From Pisolithus tinctorius (taxonomy: Eukaryota > Basidiomycota > Agaricomycetes > Boletales > Pisolithaceae): a DNA stretch of 64,000 nt. Positions 27,800 through 39,635 of the stretch are shown here, piece after piece (positions within the stretch are counted from its first letter, which is position 1; each line of letters begins with the position of its first letter). Both the position numbers and the translations under genes were made by a program. The stretch spans positions 1 to 64,000 of the forward strand of contig JANFAH010000127.1 in assembly GCA_024663395.1 (NCBI GenBank). Reading direction: 5' to 3'. The notes beneath the pieces were generated by a model that did no database searches, was not told the DNA's origin, and was given only the letters and a program-made list of their open reading frames with translations.

Positions 27800-29723
27800 T
27801 CACAGATCAAGTTCCCGAACTTTGCGGTAGACGTCATCGTCTTCGAAAAAATCATTGTCGCCTTCGATGTGAGTTCCTTGATGACATGCCGCAGCATGCT
27901 TCCACCTGCGCCAGTGAGGTCCGAGAACCGGTTCCATCAACACACGTACCAGTAGATTTCCTTGACCTTGATCGATGTTGTTACAATTACATGAATAATA
28001 TTGAAAGTGCAATACCTTGATCTCCAACTCTTTCAAGCTTTCGACGGGAATCCATTTCTTACACTTGTGACATTTCCCCTCGAGTATATGCGTGCGCTCC
28101 CTTTTTCCAGGATTGCGCCGTTTCGTCGTGCGGAAACTAACTGGCGGAGAAAATGGAGTAGATGACACTGCCGATATGCCTGCTTGATATATAGCCTACA
28201 TGGGATGTCTTAGAAAGGAAGAATACATACCGTGCCCATATTGCATGTGGTAACTAGAAAACATCTTAGCAGAAATCATCGAGAGATGAGAAACCTCTAT
28301 AAAGGATCAAATGAGCCGTGCCTAAACCCCTTCGGGTATGGATGGACGCACCACTTGTATGCAGAGAACTTCATGGAAAGCCACACGCATTGGCCACTTC
28401 CTCCTCGACCAGGACTCTCCACGCATACTGGGCATAGACCAACTTTGCTAGTCCCACAGCCCCGTACGAAGCGCGGAGTGTACAGATCTGAGGCACTACG
28501 TGGAGGGTTATATAGTCCGCCAGGGTGCTGCAAGCTTGAGCTAAGGGGGGCGAATCTGAATAGGACCAAAGTCAGTATACATTGATAAACAATATTCACG
28601 CGTAATGTCGGGAATCTATCCGTAGGACTGACATTCCGTCTGCAGTTTGAATGTGAGAGCTAACGGGGAAGCGCCTGTAGAACAGAGAAAACTGTGGATG
28701 ATACGGAATACCAGCTGGCAGGAGACGGCGTGTGGGTTTATTGCAATCGAAAATTGGTAGGATAGATATAGCATCGGTTTCGTTTAGTGGCCGTAACTTC
28801 TTTCGCTTGTGACAATTTTCGCCCATGTGTGCGAAGTAGTGGTATACTGGAACTGGCTTTCGCTTCCGTTCAAAATCATCGGATCGTTTACTTGACTCTT
28901 GTGTCAGGTAGGCTGAAGGCAGATCACGAGCAGGGCGATTGGTTTCGGCGGTCTCCGTCGCATTCCGGAAGGAATATTGGACAGGGGAAGTGGGGGGCGT
29001 ACTCGCTTCCCTTGGCGCATGCCGTCCGACAAACCGGTCTGGAGAAGACAACGGAGTAAGAGATGATGCGTCAGAGATAGGTGATTTTGAACGCTTTTGG
29101 GAATCGCCATCAGGTTCTCGGGCAACGGACTTAAACCTCTCGATTAAGGATACACGTTCGGTCGTTGAATACAGTTCCAAATTCTGGGCCCTGTCGTTAC
29201 ACAGAGGCGTTGTGCCACTCCGGATATCAGTAAGAGGACTTTGAGAAGAGTGAATGGAATCCTTCCGGGAAACCGGAGACAGGTCGGTATTGAAACTGAT
29301 ATATTCGGCGTAGGGAGGGTCGCTGGTGAATTGTCGCTCAAAGGGCGTGTTCCCTTGAAACGGAGGTGAGAAATCTGGGTGGAGCAAGGCCGTATTGCGA
29401 GACAAAGGACTTGGCGACGATATCATTTGCATGGACGTCGGATGTCCGGGGCACGGTGTCGACTGGATAGAGAATACTCGTGGGGAAGTGTGCCAGGGGG
29501 GTAGACTGATGTTCGAGAGGTACTGAGATCGATACGGGGTTGATTCCCGGACAGGTGACCGCATATAGCGTTTTGTATGGTCACTAGAAAAAGCAGAGTT
29601 ACTGCTCATGACAGGACACATCCACTGAATGTCGTCATGATCCATCGAATAGCGTTGAGTGTGTGTTACGTCGAGCAGCTCTTCACAAAACGAGTTCGCG
29701 GGCACGCGTTGGCCTGGGTACAT
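27800..29723 (-). CDS. Rua1-like transcriptional regulator (PF14616-type C-terminal domain)
   Basis: Exons on the minus strand: 29723-28600, 28555-28355, 28253-28231 (23 nt), 28179-28016, 27966-27950 (17 nt) and 27905-27800. All boundaries are GT-AG and keep frame. The first exon is a long disordered Ser/Pro-rich region. The rest forms the conserved domain: DLYTPRFVRG, VGLCPVCVES, VWLSMKFSAY, then YHMQYGHGISA, SFRTTKRRNPGKRER, ILEGKCHKCKKWIPVES, VKEIYWWKHAAACHQG. This matches the basidiomycete domain formerly DUF4451, now named after Rua1, the zinc-finger activator of ustilagic acid genes in Ustilago maydis. Cys and His pairs suggest zinc binding. A nuclear DNA-binding role is inferred, and target genes are unknown. 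A splice acceptor directly before the ATG at 29723 suggests an untranslated upstream exon. It diverges from the p24 gene. Confidence 0.85.
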
Positions 29724-29965
29724 CTGTGGAGAAGAATGCGTTACGCTGTGACAAGCAACGGAGGTGTTTCTTTTACAGTCTAAACGCTGGACAACTTGAC
29801 GAGCAAGAGAGAAAAGGGGCGCAGGGATATTCGACGCGTCGCGTCTCTCTTATAACATAGGGGGAGATCTGAGTTACGCGGACATCGAATATTATTTGAT
29901 CTCCGCATTCCGCATTTGCGGCAACTCGAGTGCCGAAAACGTCATATTCCGCTGTTCCCAACGAC
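29724..29965. promoter_or_regulatory. Bidirectional promoter, Rua1-like gene / p24 gene
   Basis: 242 bp separate the two divergent start codons. It must hold both promoters, and probably a 5' untranslated intron of the Rua1-like gene. No clear TATA box was seen. Confidence 0.5.
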
Positions 29966-30866
29966 ATGCTCGTGTTCAATGTTCTCGTGTTATGCGCGTC
30001 GCTGCTGGCAGCTGCAGGGCGTGCAAGGGCCTCAGCATTGACCACTTCAGTTGCTCCTAATGAACGCCTCTGTTTCTATGCTGATGTCGACAAGGCAGGG
30101 GAGAAGATTGGCGTATGTATGAGGGTAGTAGTTGTCTATGTGGTACTGACGCACATGTCCAGTTTTACTTCGCAGTGAGTGTACACAGTTTTATGGCTTT
30201 ATACAGTGATGTGGACGAGTGCCAAAGGTGCAAGCCGGAGGGTCTTTTGACATCGACTTTGATGTGAAAGACCCGAACGAGAAGGTCCTTCTTGACGGTC
30301 AACGCGAGCGGTCGGGAGACTACGTGCTAACAGCGAATACCGTTGGAGAATACTCGTTTTGTTTTGAAAACGACATGTCCACGTTGACAGACAAGCTCAT
30401 CGACTTTGACATCATGGTGGAAAGCGAACCGCGGAGAGAAGTGGCAGCGAAACCTGGCCAAGTAGCGGATCATACCAGTCCGCTGGAGGAAAGTGTATAT
30501 CGTTTGAGCAGTATGTTGAACAGCATAAAGCGGACACAGAGATAGTGAGTTCCCATCACTGACCTCGGTACGCTCCGCTGACCGTCTTTCAGTTTCCACA
30601 CACGAGAGACACGAGGTTTCTCGTTGGTGAAGAGTACACAAAGGTATTACGAGCCATGCTGATTCGTGTGCCGTGCTGATCGTTTCACCTTCCAGTCGTT
30701 TATTCTGGTATGCAGTTTGCGAAAGCCTGGCTGTAGTGGGAATGGCTATGTATGTTTTTTTTTTTTTCTGTTATTAACCTTCCGGTCTTTCTGACCACCG
30801 GATAGCTTGCAGGTTTACGTACTTCAAACATTCTTTACGAAAACTGGCCGCAGGTACAAAGTATAG
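29966..30866 (+). CDS. p24 (emp24/gp25L) family cargo receptor
   Basis: Signal peptide MLVFNVLVLCASLLAAAGRA, then a GOLD domain beginning with NERLCFYADVDKAGEKIG and continuing after an intron (FDIDFDVKDPNEKVLL, GEYSFCFENDMS). A coiled-coil stem follows (ESVYRLSSMLNSIKRTQR), the conserved YFHTRDTR block, a transmembrane helix (FWYAVCESLAVVGMAM, next exon LQVYVLQTFF) and a short basic tail ending GRRYKV. Two Cys in the GOLD domain fit the usual disulphide. p24 proteins cycle between ER and Golgi in COPI/COPII vesicles and sort cargo such as GPI-anchored proteins. Several 50-60 nt introns interrupt the gene. The tail resembles the yeast Erp/Emp group, but the subfamily is not assigned. Confidence 0.9.
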
Positions 30867-31278
30867 CACTCGAACTCGTACGTTACTTTGATGAAATATT
30901 ATTTTCCTGAATAATTTCGTCAAATCCATGGTTGTGAGGGAGGATCTGGGCGAAGCCAAGAAATGTCTGGATGTCGAACACCGCTAACGCCATGGGCGGG
31001 AGAGGTGGACCACTCTTCTGGGACCATATCCAACTACTTCTCCGGGTGCACAGTGACATTCATGCGGTCGACACCCAACCGGCAGGCAAGGTTACCTGGA
31101 GATTATTTTTGTTTAATGCGCGTACACAGCCAAAGTAAACTTGACGCATGTCGACTGGGTGGGAAGCTTTGTAACAGTCTAATGCTAGTTCACAGGCAGA
31201 TTAGGAACTGTTGGGAGTCTGGGTGTCTCCATTCTTTTCAGCTCTCGGTACCAACGACCGTCCAGCAGAGCCATCGAT
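30867..31278. other. No recognisable gene
   Basis: GC-richer stretch with no exon-like frame. The right part is likely duplicated upstream DNA of the F-box relic that starts at 31279. Confidence 0.35.
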
Positions 31279-32130
31279 ATGGACGAACTAGCTATAGCAC
31301 GAACCAAGTTAGCTCACTTAGAGGGAGATGAACGGCAGCTTCTTGAACAAATATCGGACATCTGTGTAGCAGCGGTGGTGCAGAGTAAGAGGACCGAGGA
31401 ACCGGTGCGTAAAAGACCACCATCCTCCGCCTCCCTGCGGAATCACACTCGTCAATTCTGCGTCTTGCTCTCCGTGGAACAAACCCTACGCGAAAGGAGA
31501 TCCTGGCACGTGTATCGCGGCATTGGAGGGACGTGATGCTAAACCAGCCAAGTTTCTGGTCTCGGTGGAGATTGGTAGTGGGCCGCAATTGGATCCTGCA
31601 AGGGAATCACCCACATCCTGGGACAGTCTTGGTGAAGGTCTGGACCTCCTCATCCCTTATGCAAACCGCTGCGGTAGTCTTTCCATTTATCCATGTTCCT
31701 CGACATCGCCAATGCCGATGCCTCAATTCATTTTGAACTGTATTGGTGGTATCGAGCTTCCTTCCTTAAAACGTGCTCTGCTTGATTTGAGAGTGACTAC
31801 CTTTTCTACCTTCCTTTCCTCAACAGATGTCTCCGTTCTGGAGCGTCTGGAAACGCGGTCTGATCATCATAAGCTGCGTTCGATATCCGGTATGTTTTCC
31901 AGTAGGGTTCGGTGGCTCTGATCTATATGATTTTAACAACTTTGCAGGTATGTCATTTTCAAAACATATTCCGGTTCTGACACTAGTCACTTTTACGATG
32001 CGAACTACAAGGCGCGAGTATCAGGGTCCGGATTGTCCCTCAGGATGGAGTTTTGAAACAAGAACTGTAGTGCCTTCCGAACTTCGTTATTTAATTCACG
32101 TACAACATGTCAATGATTCTTCTTTGACAG
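31279..32130 (+). pseudogene. F-box-like gene relic (copy 4)
   Basis: Begins MDELAIARTKLAHLEGDERQ, matching the N-terminus of the intact copy, keeps the coiled start and part of the F-box region, then shows stops and frameshifts (W followed by stop near 31540, repeated stops near 31860). The exon-2 start with its intron is still recognisable near 31950 (acceptor then SFSKHIPVLTLVTFT). It is on the plus strand, opposite to the other copies, and runs tail-to-tail into the dioxygenase gene. Confidence 0.75.
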
Positions 32131-32151
32131 GTATGTACTGGCGATATTTAC

Positions 32152-33280
32152 TCAATTTCCCAGAGAGTAGCCCAGAGCCTGCCCTCCCACGCTGGTCTGC
32201 ATCGCAACAAGGCGTTGTACCATCGCTCTCCCTTTTTCACCGAGCTGAGAACGAAAACGATCCTCCGTCATCCATCGTAGACCATGCTGAAGTACGTTTC
32301 TAGCACGTGTCGAGCCTCCCTTGACATCCCCTACACATGCATGTAGTGTACAACGCGGTTTCTTCGAATCGTATGTTGCACAGTGGAGCACGTTGGAACT
32401 ATAAAACACTGTCTCCCCTGCTAAAAGCGACAATTCAGTCCATCATCTGAGAAAAATAGAAACAGAGGTACTCACGCCTAAGGGTGACTCGGATAGCGTC
32501 CGGCATGTCAAGAGGATTCTTAGGTGCATCCTGGGTGATAGAGTGTGCTCGTTGCTCTGCTGTCCTCGGGATTCTGTGTGACTTCGGGACAATAAAAAGA
32601 CAGGAATCCTCATACAACGCACTGTCAAAGATCTGAGTACCAGATGAAACCGGAGAATGTCGGGCGTTCTCACGTATTCCATTGTACCTATGTGAAGTGG
32701 ATTTGACTACATAAGTCCTCCCTTGATACACATGGAAAGACGTACACCATATTTCCATGCGGCGAGAGCCTGGGCTTCTTCGTCTGCAGTCGCATCCTCT
32801 TTCACGTCGTCTCGATGCCATCGGAGGGCAAAATGATGGTTCAAGGGGTTAATCAAAAGATTGAACAACTCTGGTCGCCGTTCATGCACACTGCGGTGTT
32901 AGCCCCAGCATTCCCACTCGGATGCGACGGCTGATGCCAGAAGTACTGACCCACTTACCCATTTGCAACTCGTCTTCTCTACATTGTAATAGCTCCCTCA
33001 CAACGGCCAAGAGCCCCTCCGAAGTGTACCACTCCGCAAAGACAGGCTCACCAAGATCCGGATGCATGACGTGCTGCACGCCCCAGGAATCCGTATTATC
33101 ATTGTCATAGGGCGGAAACTGTCGCCCTACCGTGCGTCGGTGTGGCCATGCGCCCGAGCGTGTTTTGGCTATGACACGCTCGCATGCTTTGCTTAGTAGC
33201 GTAAAGTGCTCAGGGGTTACCAAGCCTGGCACAATCACATAACCTTGCTCATCGTACATTTCCTTGATGCTAGGTGTCAT
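32152..33280 (-). CDS. Phytanoyl-CoA dioxygenase (PhyH) family protein
   Basis: Starts MTPSIKEMYDEQGYVIVPGL, the usual PhyH opening strand, and ends at 32152 after ALGYSLGN. Exons are separated by about 50-nt introns. The facial triad of Fe(II)/2-oxoglutarate oxygenases is visible: H-R-D in ALRWHRDD and the distal His in SNVLHCATY, with the 2-oxoglutarate-binding Arg in KPRCTLHA. VPKSHRIPR is the typical PhyH core block. Such enzymes hydroxylate lipids or secondary metabolites, often in the cytosol or peroxisome. No peroxisomal SKL-type end is present. The substrate cannot be told from sequence. The gene lies alone, not in an obvious cluster. Confidence 0.88.
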
Positions 33281-34404
33281 GATGATGGCGTCCGAACTGA
33301 CGATCGTCTTTCCTCATAGGTTTCCGCAGGTACCATATCTGTGTTTCGCATGCCGAAACACGTAATAATCGCGACTTCAGGGATGTCAATTTTGAAGTGC
33401 ACCCAAAGCAACCCGTGTTCGTTCTCGGAGGTCACATAAATACCTACCGGCCGCCGTCACCACGCTGTATGTCATTAATACCGCGAAGGATACCATCTTT
33501 TCACCTGTTTAAGGAGCTAATCTCTATTCGTCCCTGGTCTTCAATCCGTCTGGTGCTAAGGTTGTCTGGCAAGAATGGTTTCTTGCCGAAAGTCCTCACC
33601 ATCTTCCTTCTGTGCCTCGTACGTCTAATACACGGCATTCTTTTGATTGGTCAAACTCTTATGTATCTGGGAATACTGAAACTGTGATGTCGTGTGCAAT
33701 TCAGCTTGGTAGGAAGGGCGATGGTTGGAGAACGTCGAGAGTGCACATGAGTGCTCGTATCCGTGAAACACGTAATATGGTGGATGGGGGGCTAACAACC
33801 TCCAATAACTCTCCCAAAACTATGTTGAGGCGGGGCAAAAGCATAGCTAGTATCCGACGACATCCGTCTAGGTGTAGCGTGTACTTGGGAGTACCAAGCG
33901 GAGCAGACAATTAGCAGTAGCACCACTGCGAAAACTTACGCGTGGTGAACATCATAAGTTGCAGTCAAAGTTCACGACCCGTGATTTAGGCCCTCGGGAG
34001 GGATTAAATTATTGCGGGTGATGGACACCGACGCTTTGTCCGTGCGTGCTTCTGTCGTGAGCTATGGCCCTCATGTCTTGAGGGTTGTACGCACCAGTAT
34101 GGCGTACATTTGGACGGTTGCAGCCTAGATTCAAGATCACAGCACACACCCTGATGAAAATGCGTGGCAAAGGAAATGGAGCTCTTGTCCTCGATTCGTT
34201 GTGTAACAGTATTGGCGATTGCTGGGCAGACCATATCTCGACAATAAAGCGTGGATCTCCCAAACCTGGTATGAAGTAATGGTATTTGAGAATTACGTGT
34301 ACACAACAGGCGAAGGAGGAATTGCACGATCAAAGACGAGCACTGGGGTAAATATAATACAAAGTGTCCGTACGCATTTACTACCACCTGTAAGATGATA
34401 ATCC
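33281..34404. other. No gene seen; partly duplicated F-box flank
   Basis: Contains the upstream region of the dioxygenase gene and, from about 34236, sequence matching 37070-37240, that is the shared 3' flank of the two F-box tandem units. Short open frames here show no domain. Confidence 0.4.
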
Positions 34405-35984
34405 TCATTCCGTGGTACCCCCTGTTAGGGCAACTATGTCATCCACGAGGCCAGTGGTGAACACTGGCACGCTCTGCATTTGTGAGGTGAGGGAACGAAC
34501 AACGCTATTAGGGGAATCACTCACGAGCTGCAGACGAGAACTTGCTGAATTTGAAAGCGTCGAATCATGGCGCAAGGTAACGTTCTGCAGCTCAACAACA
34601 CAATATTCCCGGAGTATTTCGTACAGCCTACAAAATGATTCAACATCATCTTCGTCCGGGATGTAGCTGTCTTTGAAGCGGACCCGGAGTCGGCGTAGGT
34701 CATGTCTTGTCATAAGCCACCGTACAAAGGCATTGTCTTCTCGAATAGGCTCCAGCCCTGTCGCAGGGTGATGCCGACCAGTTACCACAGTTTCGAGGCT
34801 TTTCCAGTAATCTGCAGGAGATTGCAACCCATCGATACCTTCGCAGCGTCGGAAAAAAGCCGACAGTGTCCATGCCGAGTCAAATTCCGCATGGCAAACT
34901 CCCGGAAATGCTCTGCAAAGAGCTAGAGCATCCAGCGTATTCAGACTGTCTGAGGACATTGTCAAAGACACCTGCCTGACGCTACTGAACTTGTCCGCCA
35001 AACCGCTGAAGACAGTAGAAGGCGGAATTTTCGAGACAGCACCATACTCAAGATATGTGAGCTTCGGAGCTATGATTGCTTTGAAGAAATCATCTGCATT
35101 TCTGAGCCAGAATTGTAGGGCCTCTAGAACAGGAAAGCGGACACTGTTTGGTTGGAGTGACCACTGTGGTATATCACCCGAAAGTGCTAATGTCACCAGT
35201 GTCTGAGCCGGCATCTGCATGAACAATGATGTGCCTGAAAAATTGATGAGACTGATGGGCTTCGGAGCCACAAAGCTTTGCTGCAAAACATACCAGGCGT
35301 TGAGCGTGGATCATTATTAATAAATGAGATTTTCAAATGCTCCAGAACCTCGACACTAGTTGGGGAAAGGAAAGTAGGAAAGGCATCTACTACCGGCCCG
35401 AACTCAACACGGTTCAACGATGGAAACTTGACAGCACCGAGATGGTCTAAAACAGACTGCGGCATGGTTGTAGAAGAGCCCAATGAACGGACGGAAAGAC
35501 TACGCCAACGGTTTGCACAAGGAACAAGGAGGTCCAGACCTTCATGAAGGGCACCGTGGTATCTGTCCGACCCAACTCCAACAGTTATATCGAGCAGTTC
35601 CTCGCCACTTTTCTCCAAATGGAGGCTCACAGCAGGGCTTAACTCCTCCGAGAACAGAATCTCTATCGCGGACCAGAAAATCGGATAGTCCAGAATTACA
35701 TCTCTCCAACGCCGCGATACAAGTGCCAGGGTACCTTTTTCTGAAGGATTGGTTCCACAGAGAGCAAGGTGAAGGATTGACACGAGCACCTCTACGGGGA
35801 GACGCTGGATGAGTGGTAGTCTTTGCTGGATCAGCTCGTCGATTCTCTTCCTCTGTGCCGCTGCGGCTGCACGGACGCCCAATAGTTGTTCGACAAGGTT
35901 TCGCTCATCTTCCTCTAGCCGAGCCAACTCAGCTCGCGCCACAATGACTTCGTCCATCTCGGTGACTCTGTCAGATAGCGTCAA
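34405..35984 (-). CDS. F-box-like / leucine-rich protein, intact copy
   Basis: Two exons. Exon 1 runs from the ATG near 35984 (a second Met follows at MDEVIVARAELARLEEDER) and ends at a GTATGT donor near 35287. The intron ends TTTTTCAG near 35232, and exon 2 runs to 34405. An N-terminal coiled coil leads into an F-box-like motif, LIQRLPVEVLVSILHLAL followed by LALVSRRWRDVIL. The rest is a leucine-rich, repeat-like region (FPSLNRVEFG, FPVLEALQFWLR, PKLTYLEYGA). Proteins of this layout are abundant in Agaricomycetes and are thought to recruit substrates to SCF ubiquitin ligases through Skp1. The target is unknown. It is the only uninterrupted member among four copies here. Confidence 0.85.
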
Positions 35985-37060
35985 TACAGGGCATTACCCA
36001 GGATCAGACATACATATTAACTAGGCTTACAACCTTCAAAAGAAAAGAAAATTATGTACCAGAAAACAGAGTCTCGATCTGGTAGAATTGCGCTCGAACG
36101 AGTCTAAGAGTCGAGGGCTTAAGCTTGGGCACGCTTTGATGCCCGAAAGACAGAAAGGCAGGTGTGTGACTCTGTGACGTCGCGAGGCTTTTGTCTCCGG
36201 ACGAGCGTCTATTAAGCGGCACGTTTCCTTTTCCTCCCGTGCCACCACCTCGTTCGCCGCACCTCATCGTCGTCCCACCCACCACTCCCCATCTCAAACT
36301 TCGTTTTCCGCGCCTCGCAGTCTCATTTTCTGGGATCCCCAGTAATTCAGCACACCCTACTGTTTCGTCCATGCAGTGAGGCGGTCCCACCAGCCCTCGC
36401 AGCTCACGCCCACCCTGCAGGTTACCGCTGCCGTTCTGGGCCGGCAAGCGCGAAGCGCTTGCCTTAATCTCCCTATCCTTTCACCCCACGAGTTTCTTCC
36501 ATAGTAATGCTATCTCCCTTCATCCTCGCGAACGAGACCGATATCCAAAGATGAACGGCTCCAACTCCCAAACTCCGAATTTTGGTTCCGAGGCATCCTG
36601 GTTATTACCGCATCTACTTACATACTTGCTCTTTGATGAACGCTAAATTCGGCGTCCGTCAAGTGCACTTTACCCATGTTTCGAGGCCAAAATGCAATGG
36701 CAGGACTTAAGCCAAAGGCTAACTGAACCCAGTCACCTAGCTGGCCTTCATGGCGAACGTTCAGACTTAGAGTCCGAGCACGCCATGCGAGGTTTGCTGA
36801 ACCGTAGTCGGATGTCACTTCGCACTTGGAGAGGTTCTCAGCCATAAAAATGGCCTGCTTCTTCGGCCTACGACGTAATTAACACCTGCCTGAAACCCGA
36901 CGTCGCAATCGCTCCAGAGCGAGGGCAGCATCGTACCATCAGCGCTTTACTGTGGTTGTGCTGTGATTTTCGTGGTTTCCCACTTGCATGTACACGCCCC
37001 GGACGAAATGAATGAGGTTTCCTATAGGGCTGTACCAATGGTATCGGTATCAACCAGTAG
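35985..37060. other. Upstream region of the F-box gene; no second gene seen
   Basis: Short frames only. A pyrimidine-rich CpG-containing stretch (36230-36380) may be promoter. 36600-36850 resembles the upstream flank of the neighbouring decayed copy around 39100, supporting tandem duplication of a unit of roughly 2.5-3 kb. Confidence 0.4.
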
Positions 37061-37259
37061 ACCGGCTAGGTATTGTCGATCTTGAAGTGTGGGTCTCCCG
37101 AAAGCTGGCACAAACTTGGTAAGAAGTTATATTCACCTACCACAGGCAAAGGAGGATTTGGACGATAAGGAACGAGCACCAGGCTAAATGTAATGCAAAG
37201 CCACCGCACGCACTATACTATTACCCACCACTGTCCTGGTTTTCCTATTTGGACGCCTG

Positions 37260-38731
37260 CTCGTCGTCCATGAGACCAGTGGTGACCGGTGAATGTCGAC
37301 ACACATTGCATTCGCGAGGGGAGGAAATGAACAACGCTACTAGGGGAATCGCTCACGAGCTACGGACAAGAACCTGCTGATTTTGAAAGCTCCCGATATG
37401 CGACATAGGGTGACACCTTCAAGTTCCACAACGCAATGTTCTGGCAGCACTTTGTACAGCCTACACGCTGACCTAATGAACTTCTCTATGAAACGGGAGC
37501 TTTCAATGTGGACGCACAGTAGTTATTGGTCCTAAAGCCCCAAAAGCCACCGAACGAATACATTGTTATCTCGAATAGGGGGCTCCAGCAATATCTCCGT
37601 GTCCATCCCACGAAGTACCACAGTTTCGAGGCTTTTCCGGTGGTCTGCAGAGACTGTAGTTCATCGATACCTTTGTAGGGACCGAAAGAGGCCGGCACCG
37701 CAGATTCTAAGTAAAATTCAGCGTAGTATACAGGTAGAGAAGCCCTGCAAAGAGCTAGAGCATCCAAGGCATACATACTGCTGAACATCGTGAGATACGC
37801 GGTTGACACTATTTAACATGTTCCCAAGGCTGCTGCAGGTAGAGAGTGGATTTTCCGAGCCAACAGTGTAGTCGAGAAATTTGAGCTTTGGAGTTGCAAT
37901 CGCTTTGAAGAAATCATCTGCATCCTCGAGCTTGATTTCCAAGACCTCAAGGACGGGAAAGTGAACACTGTTTGGGTGAAGTAACCTCGGTGGTATATAA
38001 CCCGAAAGGGATAATGAAACCAGTGTCAGAACCGGAATGAGTACTGAGTTTTTAAAGTGACGTACCTGCGGAGTCGTTAAACCTGAGACAGTCCAGAGCC
38101 ACAGAATTTCACTGTAAAACACACCAAGCGGTGAACGTAGATTATGATGGAGGATGCTGACCTTCAGTTCCTCGAGAACGGGGACGTTTGTTGCAGAAAG
38201 GAAATTAGGACAAGCTTTGACCTTTAACTCGAATTCGACACGTTTCAGGGATGGAAACTCGATACTACCCAGACGGTCCATAACATACGGCGTGGATCTC
38301 TGAGTCTGTGAATAGACGGAGAGAATACGCCGGCGGTTTGCACAAGGAATGAAGAGGTCCAGACCTCTATGAACACATTCGTTCCGCCCGAGCTAAATCC
38401 TGATTTGAACCTCTATCAAGCAGCTCCTGGCGACTTCTCTTCAACTGTAGTCTCACTGCAGGGTTCGACTTCTGCGGGCCAACAATCTCTATTGCAGACC
38501 AGAAACTTGGATTGGCTTAAACCACACCCTTCCGATACCATGATACACGTACCAGGATCTCCCCCCGCCAAGAATTGGTCCCAGTGACAGCGACTCTAGA
38601 GGAAAATGTTTTTAGATCAGCTCATTGATTCTCTTTCTCTGTACCGCTGCTGCCGCACGGAGTTTGACAAGCTTTCGTTCATTGTCCTCCAAGCAAGCCG
38701 GCTCGGCTCGCGCTAAAGCAAGTTCATCCAT
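37260..38731 (-). pseudogene. F-box-like gene relic (copy 2, tandem)
   Basis: Starts M-D-E-L-A-L-A-R-A-E at 38731 and is collinear with the intact copy to about 37260. Stops and small deletions destroy the F-box. An open 187-codon part (37718-38281) keeps SIEFPSLKRVEFELK and DADDFFKAIATPKLKFLDY. Its 3' flank (37070-37240) matches that of the intact copy, showing a direct tandem duplication. Confidence 0.8.
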
Positions 38732-39635
38732 GATGTGGAATCGATGGCTCTGTTGGCGGGCGTCAGCATGTACCGCGAATCCGACGTTCCAACTACGAAC
38801 AATTGCTGGACTGAAAGTAAAATTACCATAACTTCACAGAGTTTCAATCTTGTAGAACCACGTCTGAACGAGTGTAGGAGTCGAAGGCTTAAGGTTGGGC
38901 ACGCCTTGATCTCGGAGTTCTGTGCTTTGTATGAAGCAGCATTACATAGGGGCCTATAGAAGTTCATGAAGGAACGAGTCAGCATGGAGACTCTGAGATC
39001 TGAATCGTGGTTTCGAGGGGTTATCATCCTACCTTCTTGCTCGCTCCTCGATGAACTAGCACACTGGCGTCAGACTGCTACACAGCTCTCCCGGAACCCA
39101 CTTTTGTCGTGCGTCAAGTTTACCTTACCAGCGTTCCGGCGCTGAAGTGCAACGGTAGCAAATGTTGACCTATAGTAAATGGTGCCTTATTGCTTAGAGC
39201 CGTATCACACCACGCGGATGCTTTGTCGTGGTCATGCTGGATGGATTGATTGTTGACGAATAACGATGAGACGAATACTACCGTCTAGGACACCGCCCGG
39301 ATCGTCTAGGGACGGCTTTGAACGATTTGAAACATATTGAGGATACGGAACGAGGACAGCATTAGCATGAAGATCGGAATAGATCCGAAGTACAACAAGG
39401 TAGTCATGCATGTGAGCCTCACCCATTCCCGGCGTCCATGCGCAACCATGAGTGAGCGCATGTCCAAGAGCAAAGCCAGCAACAAGTCTCGTACCTTGAA
39501 ATGTCGAGATATCGTTAAGACGCACTAACGACGCACGCATCGTACACATTATGATGACGCACTTACAACCCCTTACTGTACATCACAGCTCGACTCTCCC
39601 ATAGCTTCTGCAAGAGGAGCCATCCATAAGCAGAC
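38732..39635. other. No gene seen
   Basis: Left part is the duplicated upstream flank of the F-box relic. Right part is the 3' region after the dsRBD-like gene. Small frames here have no recognisable domain. Confidence 0.35.
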
